This document shows, piece by piece, positions 38,323-46,627 of a DNA stretch of 57,378 nucleotides (its first letter is position 1; every line of letters starts with the position of its first letter). The translations under genes were made by a program, and so were the position numbers. Below the pieces are notes generated by a model. That model did no database searches, was not told the origin of the DNA, and saw only the letters and a list, made by a program, of their open reading frames with translations. Origin of the DNA: DASPWW01 sp035637595 (GTDB taxonomy: Bacteria; Actinomycetota; Thermoleophilia; Solirubrobacterales; 70-9); assembly GCA_035637595.1 (NCBI GenBank), contig DASPWW010000020.1, positions 1 to 57,378 of the forward strand, written 5' to 3'.

Positions 38323-39204
38323 ATGGTCAGGATCGAAGGTGTCATAACCGCGATGGTCACGCCGTTCGGCGACGATGGCTCGCTCGACGTCGCGGCCGCG
38401 CGGCGGCTGGCCCGCCATCTGGTCGACAACGGGTCGCACGGGCTCGTTCTCGCCGGGACGACAGGTGAGTCGCCGACGCTGTCCGACGACGAGAAGCTAA
38501 CGCTGCTGCGCGAAGTCCGCGAAGAGCTGAACGACGAGGCGACGCTGGTCTGCGGCACGGGGTCGAACGACACGAGCCACTCCATCGCGCTGACGCGGGC
38601 GGCATCGGGGGCCGGCGCCGACGCCGTGCTCGTCGTCACGCCGTACTACAACAAGCCGAACCGGGCCGGCCTGCGCGCCCACTTCGCGGCCGTCGCGGAG
38701 GCGGCGGGGGAGACCCCGATGCTGCTCTACAACATCCCGTCGCGAACCGTGCTCAACCTCGACCCCGACTTCATGGCCGAGCTGGCCGCTGAGATCCCAA
38801 ACCTGGTCGGCGTCAAGCAGGCCAACAACGACGAGCTCGGGCCGATCGAGGGACTCGACGTGCTCGCCGGCAACGACAACGTCTTCCTGCGCTGCCTCGA
38901 GATGGGCGGCACCGGCGGCATCCTCGTCTCGTCCCACCTCGCCGGGCCCCAGATGCGCGACCTCTACGACGCCGCGACGGCCGGCGACCTCGAGCGGGCG
39001 CGCGAGATCGACGACTCCCTCCAGGACGTCTACGAGGCGACCATGGTGACCGCGAACCCGATCCCCGTCAAGGCGGGCGTCGAGATGCTCGGCCTGATCG
39101 GCGGCCGCCTGCGCCTGCCGATGGTCGAGGCCGACGACGAGCAGCGCGCGGCCGTCAGGTCGGCGCTGGAGCGCCACGGCCTGCTGGCCACGAGCGCAGG
39201 GTAG
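38323..39204 (+). CDS. dapA: 4-hydroxy-tetrahydrodipicolinate synthase
   Basis: 293 aa TIM barrel. GTTGESPTLSDDEK, VTPYYNKPNRAGL, Tyr136 in LYNIPSRT, Schiff-base Lys165 in VGVKQANND, GGTGGILVSSHLAGPQM. Condenses pyruvate with aspartate semialdehyde, first step of the diaminopimelate branch. dapA-rnj adjacency is standard in actinobacteria. Confidence 0.95.
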   Translation: MVRIEGVITAMVTPFGDDGSLDVAAARRLARHLVDNGSHGLVLAGTTGESPTLSDDEKLTLLREVREELNDEATLVCGTGSNDTSHSIALTRAASGAGADAVLVVTPYYNKPNRAGLRAHFAAVAEAAGETPMLLYNIPSRTVLNLDPDFMAELAAEIPNLVGVKQANNDELGPIEGLDVLAGNDNVFLRCLEMGGTGGILVSSHLAGPQMRDLYDAATAGDLERAREIDDSLQDVYEATMVTANPIPVKAGVEMLGLIGGRLRLPMVEADDEQRAAVRSALERHGLLATSAG

Positions 39205-39216
39205 ACGGCCAGCCCG

Positions 39217-40878
39217 ATGGCGCCCCTGCGCATCCTGCCGCTCGGCGGTCTCGGCGAGATAGGCAAGAACATGACCGTGCTCGAGCACGACGGGCGGATC
39301 GTGATCGTCGACACCGGCCTGATGTTCCCGACCTCGGACATGCTGGGGATCGACCTCGTGCTCCCGGACTTCACGTACCTGCGGGACCGCGCCGCCGACA
39401 TCGACGCGATCGTCCTCACGCACGGACACGAGGATCACGTCGGGGCGCTTCCCTACGTGCTGCGCGAGATCGGCATGCCCGCAGCGATCTACGGCGGCGC
39501 CCTGACGATCGGCCTCGTGCGCTCGAAGCTCGAGGAGCACAAGATTCGCGACGCACCGCTCACCGTGCTCCCGACGGGGGAGAGGCAGCAGGCCGGCCCG
39601 TTCGAGATCGAGACGATCCACATGTCCCACTCGATCCCCGACTCGCGTGCGGTTGCGGTACGGACGCCGCTTGGCACCGTGGTGGTGACCGGCGACTACA
39701 AGTTCGATCAGACCCCGGTGGACGGCAACCCGGCCGACGTGTCGCGGCTCGCGGAGTTGGGGCGCGACGGGGTGCTGTGCCTGTGCGGCGACTCCACAAA
39801 CGCCGACAGGCCCGGCATCGCTCCCTCGGAGTCGAGCGTGGGGCCCGCGCTGCTCGAGACGTTCTCGCGCTGTCGAGGCCGCATCATCGTCACCTGCTTC
39901 GCCTCGAACGTCCACCGAGTCCAGCAGGTCGTCGACGCCGCCGCGCAGCTCGATCGCAAGGTCGCCCTGGTCGGGCGCTCGATGCGCAAGAACTTCAACA
40001 TCGCGGCGAACCTCGGGATCGCCTCGGCGCCCGACGGGATGCTGATTCAGCCCAAGGAGATCTCCGACTACCCCGACGAGCGGGTCGTCGCCATCTCGAC
40101 GGGCAGTCAGGGCGAGCCGCTGTCGGCGCTGCGCCGCATGGCGCACGCGGATCACCCCGACATCGAGCTGCACTCCGGCGACACGGTGATCTTCTCGGCC
40201 ACGCCCGTTCCGGGCAACGAGCGCTCGGTCTCCGAGACGATCGATCGAATCTTCCAGATCGGCGCCTCCGTGGTGACGGCCGCCGACGCGCCGATCCACG
40301 CCTCCGGGCACGGCCTGCGGGAGGAGTTGAAGCTGATGCTCAACCTGACCAAGCCGCGCTTCGTCCTGCCGGCGCACGGAGACCACAAGCGGCTCCACCT
40401 CCACGCCCAGCTCGCCGAGGCGGTCGGGATCGAGCCCGAGCGGATCTTCAAGGGGCGAAACGGCGTCGTGCTCGAGATCCACGAGCACGGCGAGGCGCGG
40501 CTCGGCGACGACATCCACGCCGGGATGATCTTCGTTGACGGCGTCGACATCGGCGATCCCGACGACGTCGCCCTGCGTGACCGGCGCATGCTCTCGGCCG
40601 ACGGCGTCTTCATCGTCGTCGCGACGATCTCCTCCGACGACGGCAGTTCGGTCGCGGCGCCGGAGGTCATGTTCCGCGGGGTTCCGTTCGTCGAGGAGGC
40701 CGACGGGCTGGTCGACGAGCTGCGCGAGGTCGTCGAGGCGTCGCTGGCCGAGGCGGCTCGAGACGACGTTCGCGAGGTGGCGCTGCTCCAGGAGGACCTG
40801 CACGACGATGTCGCGGAGTTCGTCTATGAGCGCCTGCGCCGCCGACCGATGGTGCTCCCGGTCGTCGTCGAAGTCTGA
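39217..40878 (+). CDS. rnj: ribonuclease J
   Basis: 553 aa. Beta-lactamase fold with LTHGHEDHVGAL (His69, His71, Asp73, His74), the beta-CASP insert (CLCGDSTNADRPG, VTCFASNVHRVQQ, STGSQGEPLSAL, SATPVPGNE), FVLPAHGDHKRLHLHAQLA, and a C-terminal oligomerisation domain. 5'-3' exo- and endoribonuclease for mRNA decay and rRNA maturation. RNase Y is also encoded in this window. Confidence 0.95.
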   Translation: MAPLRILPLGGLGEIGKNMTVLEHDGRIVIVDTGLMFPTSDMLGIDLVLPDFTYLRDRAADIDAIVLTHGHEDHVGALPYVLREIGMPAAIYGGALTIGLVRSKLEEHKIRDAPLTVLPTGERQQAGPFEIETIHMSHSIPDSRAVAVRTPLGTVVVTGDYKFDQTPVDGNPADVSRLAELGRDGVLCLCGDSTNADRPGIAPSESSVGPALLETFSRCRGRIIVTCFASNVHRVQQVVDAAAQLDRKVALVGRSMRKNFNIAANLGIASAPDGMLIQPKEISDYPDERVVAISTGSQGEPLSALRRMAHADHPDIELHSGDTVIFSATPVPGNERSVSETIDRIFQIGASVVTAADAPIHASGHGLREELKLMLNLTKPRFVLPAHGDHKRLHLHAQLAEAVGIEPERIFKGRNGVVLEIHEHGEARLGDDIHAGMIFVDGVDIGDPDDVALRDRRMLSADGVFIVVATISSDDGSSVAAPEVMFRGVPFVEEADGLVDELREVVEASLAEAARDDVREVALLQEDLHDDVAEFVYERLRRRPMVLPVVVEV

Positions 40879-40900
40879 GACACGTCAACCGAACCCGGAG

Positions 40901-41014
40901 GGTCCGAAAACCAAGCAGTTCGTGCGACGCAGGGAGGGGGGCGAAGCGAGCGCAATGGAATTGCGTGAGCGAGACGCCCGACCGAGTCGCGCGAACTGCG
41001 CCGGTTTGCAGGGC
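40901..41014 (+). repeat. nested palindromic element (REP-like)
   Basis: GCAGTTCGTGCGAC (40915-40928) pairs with GTCGCGCGAACTGC (40986-40999), one G-U apart from perfect. Outside, GGTCC-N-AAAACC pairs loosely with GGTTTGCAGGGCC. Inside, GGGCG (40939-40943) pairs with CGCCC (40975-40979) and GCGCAAT (40950-40956) with ATTGCGT (40960-40966). It shares the left-edge decamer TCCGAAAACC and overall plan with 24055-24151. Confidence 0.6.
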
Positions 41015-41024
41015 CCGAAAAAGA

Positions 41025-41061
41025 GGCCCGCCGGGTTCAGGGAGGGAAAACCCGGCGGGCC
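41025..41061 (+). terminator. strong hairpin downstream of rnj
   Basis: GGCCCGCCGGGTT (41025-41037) pairs perfectly over 13 bp with 41049-41061 around an 11-nt loop. No T-run follows, but its stability and convergent position suggest a transcription end for rnj. Confidence 0.6.
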
Positions 41062-41157
41062 GTTGGCTCAGGCTGGCCAATCAATTGGACCCATCGGACC
41101 TAATGTTGGGGGGAGGTGGTGCGACGGGCCGCTTTGTCTCGTCCTGGAGCGCAGACT

Positions 41158-41182
41158 AAGAACCCTCGCTAAAGGGTTCCTT
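41158..41182 (-). terminator. hairpin downstream of the ferritin-like gene
   Basis: GAACCCT (41160-41166) pairs with AGGGTTC (41173-41179), with AAG/CTT extending the stem past one bulge. Read on the minus strand it follows the ferritin stop by about 20 nt. The same bases contain the CTTTAGCGAGG repeat discussed for the response regulator. Confidence 0.45.
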
Positions 41183-41201
41183 AAGAAAGCTGAATATCTC
41201 G

Positions 41202-41711
41202 CTAAGCCAGTCCCTCGGCCTCGTACTCGCGCAGGAATCCCTCGAACAGCCGCCGGTGGCCCTCCTCGTCGTGGAGGATCTCGATCGTCATGTCCTGGGT
41301 GACGGGGTCGACCTCGTCGGTCACCTCGATGATCCGGTTGTAGTGGTCGATCGCGCCGGTCTCGGCCTCGATCACGCCGCGGATCACGTGAACGACGTCC
41401 GTCTGCTCATCGGGCGGCTGGAGATAGGTCTGCTCGGCCTCGAAGTCCCCCGAGCCCGGCACGACCCCGTAGAGCTCCTTGATCCGCTCGGCGAAGCGCT
41501 GGGCGTGGCCGAGCTCCTCCTGGATGTCCTCCTGGAGAGATTCCTTGATCTCCTGTGCGCGCACCCCGTCGGGATTCACGGAGTTGGCGAGGTAGCTCAT
41601 GACCGTTTCGAGCTCCATCCAGTAGGCGCGACGGAGCAACTCGATGATCTCCTCGCGCTGGGAGGTTCTCTCGCTGGACAGGATTCCCCGGGCATCCGTT
41701 GTCGCTGGCAT
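41202..41711 (-). CDS. ferritin-like / bacterioferritin-type di-iron protein
   Basis: 169 aa from the ATG at 41711, which has an ideal Shine-Dalgarno (GAAGGAGG) 4 nt upstream; a GTG 7 codons earlier is in frame but less likely. Four-helix bundle with di-iron ligands: Glu in YWMELETVMSY, EELGH (ExxH), Glu in VIEAETGAIDHY, and ILHDEEGHRRL (ExxH). Probably oxidises or stores iron, or protects DNA; the exact subgroup is not clear. It lies 83 nt after the histidine kinase gene on the same strand and could be its target or just downstream. Confidence 0.85.
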   Translation of the reverse strand: MPATTDARGILSSERTSQREEIIELLRRAYWMELETVMSYLANSVNPDGVRAQEIKESLQEDIQEELGHAQRFAERIKELYGVVPGSGDFEAEQTYLQPPDEQTDVVHVIRGVIEAETGAIDHYNRIIEVTDEVDPVTQDMTIEILHDEEGHRRLFEGFLREYEAEGLA

Positions 41712-41794
41712 CTTGCCTCCTTCGGGTTTCACTCGAAGCCGTCGGACCGGCGGCGGCCGGCCCCGGCAAACGGCTACCCGGCGCCCGCGCGCGC

Positions 41795-43243
41795 CTAAAC
41801 TCGCGCCGGGGTGGGGGCGGAAGCCGTCTCGGTGAGGGGCAGCCGCACCGTGAAGCGCGCGCCTCCCTGCGGAGCGCTGTCGGCCTGCACCGAGCCGCCG
41901 TGGGCGTCGGCGACGGAGCGCACGATCGCAAGCCCGAGGCCCGTCCCGGAGCCCGGCGCCTCGTCGGCCGGCCCGGAGCCGCGCACGAAGCGGCCGAAGA
42001 TCTGGTCCCGCAGCTCCACCGGTATGCCCGGGCCGTCGTCCGAGACGGTGAGCACCGCGGACCGGTCTAGTCGCTCCACGCCCAGCCTCACCTCGGTGCC
42101 GCTCGGGGTGTGGATGAGCGCGTTGTCGAGCAGGTTGATCACCATCCGGTGCAGCTCATCGGCATTGCCGAGGATCGGCACCTGCGGCTCGGCGTCCACG
42201 ACCAGCTCGTGCCGGTAGGCCACCGGCTCGACCTCGGCCGCGGCCGCGCGGGCGATCTCGGCCAGGTCGCACTCGCGCCGCACTCCGGCCCGGCCCGCGT
42301 CGGCCCGCGCAAGAAGCAGCAGATCGGAGACCAGACGGCTCATGCGCCGCGAGGAGCGCAGCGCCGAGGCGGTTGCGGCGCGGTCCTCCTTGGTTCCGGC
42401 CCGATCGAGAGATGCGTGGAGCAGCTCGAGGTTGGCGAGCGTGCTCGTCAGCGGCGTACGCAGCTCATGGGAGGCGTCGGCTACGAAGTCGCGCTGGGCC
42501 TGCATCGCGGACTCGCGCTCCGTCTGGGCAGCGTCGAGTGAGTGCAGCATCTGATCGAGTGTCGCCGCCAGCTCCCCGACCTCGTCCTCGGTGGCGGGGC
42601 GGGGCACGCGAAGCGACGGGTCCCGGGTCGAGGCGATCTCTCGCGCCGCGGCCGTCAGCGATGCGATCGGGCGCATCGCCCGGCGCGCGACGACCACCCC
42701 GGCGAAGGCGGCGAGCATCGTCCCGGCCAGGACTCCGGCGGCGAGGAAGAGCCACAGACGGTCGATCGTCGACTGGAGGTCGTTGTGGTTGCGCGCGTAC
42801 TGGACGTAGATCGCTGGCAGCCCGAGCTGGTCGGTCGCCACCGGGACGGTGGCCACCTGGAACGGCCCGACCTTGTGGACGCCGGGCTCGGGAGGCCCGA
42901 GGTCGGCCGCATTGTGGGTCTGCGCGAGGACCTGCTCGTTGCCGTCGACCACCCGGATTGCGGCCTGGTCGGCCATCGCGACCTCCTCGAGGTTGGGCGC
43001 CTGATCGATCCCGTGGCCCGAGAGCTGGATCTCGAACGCCAGCTCGCCGGCGGCCGAACGCAGCTCGTCGTAGTACTCGTCGGTGAGTCGGTCGGAGAAC
43101 AGCCGCCCGACGACGAGCGCGAACCCGACCAGGATGACGAGCGTGAGCGCCGCCGAGACGGCGGCGAGGCGCCACGTGACCGGCCATCGGGCGGGTCGGG
43201 AGAGGACGCCTCCGATGCCTCGCGATGCACGGTCGCGCCACAT
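41795..43243 (-). CDS. two-component sensor histidine kinase
   Basis: 482 aa. TM1 at residues about 25-48, an extracytoplasmic sensor region of about 110 residues, TM2 at about 163-186, then HAMP (ARRAMRPIASLTAAAREIA). The HisKA box contains His259 in DASHELRTPL; the HATPase domain has N box NLLDNALIHT, G1 DDGPGIP and G2 GTGLGLAIV. It phosphorylates the OmpR-type regulator encoded 24 nt upstream. The signal is unknown. MprB/BaeS-like architecture. Confidence 0.93.
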   Translation of the reverse strand: MWRDRASRGIGGVLSRPARWPVTWRLAAVSAALTLVILVGFALVVGRLFSDRLTDEYYDELRSAAGELAFEIQLSGHGIDQAPNLEEVAMADQAAIRVVDGNEQVLAQTHNAADLGPPEPGVHKVGPFQVATVPVATDQLGLPAIYVQYARNHNDLQSTIDRLWLFLAAGVLAGTMLAAFAGVVVARRAMRPIASLTAAAREIASTRDPSLRVPRPATEDEVGELAATLDQMLHSLDAAQTERESAMQAQRDFVADASHELRTPLTSTLANLELLHASLDRAGTKEDRAATASALRSSRRMSRLVSDLLLLARADAGRAGVRRECDLAEIARAAAAEVEPVAYRHELVVDAEPQVPILGNADELHRMVINLLDNALIHTPSGTEVRLGVERLDRSAVLTVSDDGPGIPVELRDQIFGRFVRGSGPADEAPGSGTGLGLAIVRSVADAHGGSVQADSAPQGGARFTVRLPLTETASAPTPARV

Positions 43244-43267
43244 CTAGATCGTGGTGAGGTCCGTCAT

Positions 43268-43957
43268 CTAGGCCTTGACCACGTAGCCGGCGCCGCGCTT
43301 CGTATGCAGGAGGCGCGGTTCGCCGCCGGCCTCCAGCTTGCGGCGCAGGTTCGACACGAAGACGTCGATCGTGTTGGTAAGGGCCATCGGGTCGTACCCC
43401 CAGACCTCTTCGAGGAGCCGCTCGCGCGAGACGACGAGGCGCTCGTTGCGCATCAGGTACTCGAGCAGCTCGAACTCGCGGCTCGTCAGCTCGATCGGGC
43501 GGTCGGCGCGGTTCACCTCGCGTGTGTCGGGGTTCAGCCGCAGGTCGCCGACCGCTAGCTGTGCGCTGCCGCGCGGCGGGCGGCGCCGCATCAGCGCCCT
43601 GATCCGGGCGAGCAGCTCCTGACGCTCGAACGGCTTGACGAGGTAGTCGTCGGCGCCGCTGTCGAGCCCCTCGACGCGGTCGTCGGTGCCCGTGCGCGCG
43701 GTGAGTATCAGGATCGGCACATCGCTCTCGGCGCGCAGCCGGCGACACACCTCGACCCCGTCGAGCCGCGGCAGCCCGAGGTCGAGGACGACGAGGTCGG
43801 GTATGAACTCCTCGGCGGCGTCTAGCGCCTCGACGCCGTCGGCGGCCGTGCGCACCTCGTGTCCCTCCTGGCGCAGCGAGCGCCGCAGCACGTCGGCGAT
43901 CTCGGCATCGTCCTCGACGACGAGCACCCGACCTGTCGCGACCTCCGCGGAGAGCAT
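43268..43957 (-). CDS. OmpR/PhoB-family response regulator
   Basis: 229 aa. Receiver domain: acidic pair in VVEDDAEI, phospho-acceptor Asp59 in LVVLDLGLP, Thr in ILTARTG, Lys in DYLVKPF. The C-terminal winged helix (LTSREFELLEYLMRNERLVVSRERLLEEVWG, TNTIDVFVSNLRRKL, TKRGAGYVV) is a PhoB-type DNA-binding domain that reads 11-bp direct repeats. The ATG start has TACCCT 6 nt upstream. Two 11-bp direct repeats lie just beyond the expected -35, suggesting autoregulation. Cotranscribed with the kinase. Confidence 0.95.
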   Translation of the reverse strand: MLSAEVATGRVLVVEDDAEIADVLRRSLRQEGHEVRTAADGVEALDAAEEFIPDLVVLDLGLPRLDGVEVCRRLRAESDVPILILTARTGTDDRVEGLDSGADDYLVKPFERQELLARIRALMRRRPPRGSAQLAVGDLRLNPDTREVNRADRPIELTSREFELLEYLMRNERLVVSRERLLEEVWGYDPMALTNTIDVFVSNLRRKLEAGGEPRLLHTKRGAGYVVKA

Positions 43958-43963
43958 GGCTCA

Positions 43964-43969
43964 AGGGTA
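43964..43969 (-). promoter_or_regulatory. -10 element TACCCT, leaderless promoter of the response regulator
   Basis: On the minus strand TACCCT is followed by 6 nt and the ATG at 43957; no Shine-Dalgarno. Confidence 0.5.
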
Positions 43970-43996
43970 GAGCGAGCCGGACGTGGGACGCAGGTT

Positions 43997-44018
43997 CTTT
44001 AGCGAGGCTTTATCGGCA
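43997..44018 (+). promoter_or_regulatory. 11-bp direct repeats, candidate response-regulator operator
   Basis: CTTTAGCGAGG (43997-44007) is followed immediately by CTTTATCGGCA (44008-44018), so CTTTA-N-CG recurs with an exact 11-bp period, as for PhoB/OmpR-type boxes. The site lies about 40-60 bp upstream of the regulator start, adjacent to its -35 region, and also between the regulator and ftsK. Confidence 0.55.
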
Positions 44019-44080
44019 ACCCTCGGCGGACCGTGGGCGGGGGCAGGGCTGCTGCCTGGCGTGTCGAATCCGCTCTACGA

Positions 44081-46582
44081 ATGCTTCGAAAGCGCAAGCC
44101 GGCGAGTCGCGCGACGCGCGGGGCGTCGTCGCGCCGTGGGCGCGGCGGCTCTCGGACCCGTGCTTCGTCGCGCGGCCGCGCGACGTCACGGTCACGCAGG
44201 CGGGGTATCCGGCTCGAGCAGCGCCACCTCGACCTGATCGGCCTCGGGCTGATCGCCGCCGGCGTCTATCTGTGGGGGGTGTGGTTCCTGGGCTGGGACG
44301 GAGGCCGGGTCGGCTCGGCGGCGGACACGGCGATGGCATACGTAGCCGGCGCGGTTGCAGGCGTACTGCCGCTCGTTCTGGCCGGGATCGGCGTCGCGCT
44401 GCTGCTGCGGCCGTTCATCCCCGCGCCCGGGGCGCTCAACGCCGGCGCGGTCTGCCTGCTGGCGGGGCTGCTGCTCGCCTATGCGTCCCAGACCGCCGGC
44501 CTCGGCCCCGATCAGCCCCACCGCCACGGTTTCTTCGAACCCGATTTCTTCAGTGACCACGGCGGGGCTGTGGGCGAGACGCTCTACTGGGCTGCCGCGA
44601 CGCTGTTTCAGCGTCCCGGCGCCCACATCCTCGCCATCCTGCTCGTGGCCGCGGGCCTGCTGCTGTTGAGTGGAAGCACGTTCTCGGCGCTGGCCGGCCG
44701 CGGCGCGGCGGCGCTGCGCCGGGCGGGGAGCGCGGGGCGGGACCTCGCACGCGCCGCGCTCCCGACTCGCGAGCACCCCGACGAGGCGCTCGTCCTGACC
44801 GAGGCGAACGACACCGAGCCGTTCGCCACCGAGCTGCTCGGCCCGGACGGGGAGGACGGCCACGAGGTCGAGACCGTCGCCGGGGCGGCGGGCGACGGAG
44901 CGCGACCGGGTTCACCTCCCGCGCTCAGCTTCGACGAGACGGTGAACCTTCCGACCGACGGGGACGACGCGGTCGACTCCGCCGACGGGCCGCCCGGGCC
45001 TCCGAGCGAGGAGATCGCGGTCGCGCGCACGCCGATGGCGGAGCGCCGCAGCGGCGTCACCGAGTCCGACGAGCTTTCCTACACGGTGCCACCGGCGAAG
45101 CTGCTCCACAAGGGCGGGCCGGACCAGGCACCCGACACGCGGGGTCGGGAGGCGGTCGGGAGGGCGTTGATCGAGACGCTGGCGAGCTTCGGGGTCGATG
45201 CCGAGATCGTGGGCACCGTGATCGGCCCGCACGTCAGCCGTTACGAGCTGCGGCTGGCGCCCGGGACCAAGGTCTCGAAGGTCACCCAGCTCAAGGACGA
45301 CCTCGCCTACGCCCTCGCCTCGACCGACATTCGCATCCTGGCGCCGATCCCGGGCAAGCAGGCGATCGGGGTCGAGGTCCCCAACCAGCGCCGCAAGCTG
45401 GTGCGGCTCGGCGACATCTACCAGGGCCGCCCGAGCGGCTCGTCGCCGCTGGTGGGCTGGCTCGGCAAGGACATCGCGGGGCACGCCGTGTGGACCGACC
45501 TCGCGAAGATGCCCCACGTCCTGGTGGCCGGGACGACCGGGTCGGGAAAGTCGGGCTGCATCAACGCCATCCTGTCCTCGCTGCTGCTGCATGCCTCGCC
45601 GAACGAGCTGCGGCTCGTCCTCGTCGATCCCAAGCAGGTGGAGCTCAACCACTACGAGCAGATCCCCCACCTGCTGACGCCCGTGGTGACCGCGCCGCGC
45701 CTGGCAGCGAACGTGCTCTCGAACCTGATCGTCGAGATGGAGAGTCGCTACGGCGTGATGGGCCAGGCCCGAGCGCGCAACCTCGCCGAGCTCAATCGAA
45801 TCCGGCGGCGGGCCGGACACCCGCCGCTGCCCCACATCCTGTGCGTGATCGACGAGCTCGCCGACCTTATGATGGTCGCCCCGGCGGAGGTCGAGGACTC
45901 GGTGATCCGGCTCGCCCAGAAGTCGCGGGCCGTCGGCATCCACCTCGTGCTCGCCACCCAGCGCCCCTCCACCGACGTCATCACCGGGACGATCAAGGTC
46001 AACATCCCGGCGCGCATCGCGTTCGCGGTCGCCTCCCAGGTCGACTCGCGGGTGATCCTCGACCAGGGGGGCGCCGAGACGCTGCTCGGGCAGGGGGACA
46101 TGCTCTTCCGGCCCGCCGGGACGTCGAAGCTGCAGCGGATCCAGGGCGCGTTCGTGACCGAGGAGGAGATCGCGAAGATCACCAAGCACTGGTCACGCCA
46201 GGGCGAGCCGGAGTTCGCGGAGGAGCTGCTCGAGGCCAGGATCGAGCCCGAGGACGAGGCCGACGGCGAGCTGTCGCCCGATCAGGACGACCTGCTTGCC
46301 GACGCGGTGCGCCTCGTCGTGCAGACCCAGACGGCATCGGTGTCGATGGTCCAGCGCCGCATGCGCGTCGGCTACACGCGCGCCGGGCGCCTGATCGACA
46401 TGCTGGAGCGCCGCGGCGTGATCTCGGGATACGAGGGCTCCAAGCCGCGCCAGGTCCTGATATCCGAGGCGGAGCTTTCGCGCGTCCTCGAACGGCTCGA
46501 CGGGACGGGCGCGGGCGCGGCCGAGGGCGACGAGCTCGAGCCGGTCGGCGAGGCCGCCGGCCCGCCCCCTGCGAGCGACTGA
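44081..46582 (+). CDS. ftsK: DNA translocase FtsK/SpoIIIE
   Basis: 833 aa from the ATG at 44081; an in-frame GTG at 44033 would add 16 residues. An Arg/Ser-rich cytoplasmic N-terminus (residues 1-40) precedes about four transmembrane helices (to about residue 205) and an acidic linker. The motor domain has Walker A GTTGSGKSGC (about residue 484), Walker B ILCVIDELADLMM, and LVLATQRPSTDVITG. A C-terminal gamma winged helix (VSMVQRRMRVGYTRAGRLIDMLERRGV) reads KOPS-type DNA sites. Moves chromosome termini through the septum. Lies divergent from the response regulator gene. Confidence 0.95.
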   Translation: MLRKRKPASRATRGASSRRGRGGSRTRASSRGRATSRSRRRGIRLEQRHLDLIGLGLIAAGVYLWGVWFLGWDGGRVGSAADTAMAYVAGAVAGVLPLVLAGIGVALLLRPFIPAPGALNAGAVCLLAGLLLAYASQTAGLGPDQPHRHGFFEPDFFSDHGGAVGETLYWAAATLFQRPGAHILAILLVAAGLLLLSGSTFSALAGRGAAALRRAGSAGRDLARAALPTREHPDEALVLTEANDTEPFATELLGPDGEDGHEVETVAGAAGDGARPGSPPALSFDETVNLPTDGDDAVDSADGPPGPPSEEIAVARTPMAERRSGVTESDELSYTVPPAKLLHKGGPDQAPDTRGREAVGRALIETLASFGVDAEIVGTVIGPHVSRYELRLAPGTKVSKVTQLKDDLAYALASTDIRILAPIPGKQAIGVEVPNQRRKLVRLGDIYQGRPSGSSPLVGWLGKDIAGHAVWTDLAKMPHVLVAGTTGSGKSGCINAILSSLLLHASPNELRLVLVDPKQVELNHYEQIPHLLTPVVTAPRLAANVLSNLIVEMESRYGVMGQARARNLAELNRIRRRAGHPPLPHILCVIDELADLMMVAPAEVEDSVIRLAQKSRAVGIHLVLATQRPSTDVITGTIKVNIPARIAFAVASQVDSRVILDQGGAETLLGQGDMLFRPAGTSKLQRIQGAFVTEEEIAKITKHWSRQGEPEFAEELLEARIEPEDEADGELSPDQDDLLADAVRLVVQTQTASVSMVQRRMRVGYTRAGRLIDMLERRGVISGYEGSKPRQVLISEAELSRVLERLDGTGAGAAEGDELEPVGEAAGPPPASD

Positions 46583-46585
46583 CCC

Positions 46586-46604
46586 GCGGGGCGGAATACC
46601 CCGC
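46586..46604 (+). terminator. short hairpin between ftsK and the rodZ-like gene
   Basis: GCGGGG (46586-46591) pairs with CCCCGC (46599-46604) around CGGAATA, directly after the ftsK stop. No T-run. Confidence 0.35.
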
Positions 46605-46627
46605 CGGGCGGGGACAATAGGGTCGCC

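Larger units (their letters stand above)
40879..41201. other. 323-nt convergent intergenic region rich in inverted repeats
   Basis: Between rnj and the ferritin-like gene. It holds, in order, a nested palindromic element (40901-41014), a perfect 13-bp hairpin (41025-41061), a near-palindrome CCAATCAATTGG around 41078-41089 and a hairpin with CTTTAGCGAGG repeats (41158-41182). Short possible peptides exist, but none has convincing support. Confidence 0.7.

Noticed and set aside
38497..40803. 768-residue open frame opposite dapA and rnj
   Set aside because: Spans two well-identified genes on the other strand and has no motif.
41103..41180. Short peptide genes in the rnj-ferritin gap (ATG at 41103, GTG near 41120)
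   Set aside because: 17-18 codons, Arg- or Gly-rich, ribosome binding site spacing poor; overlaps structured elements.
46616..46627. TAGGGT 4 nt before the rodZ-like start as a leaderless -10
   Set aside because: The spacing is too short compared with the 6-10 nt seen elsewhere; the true promoter is unclear.
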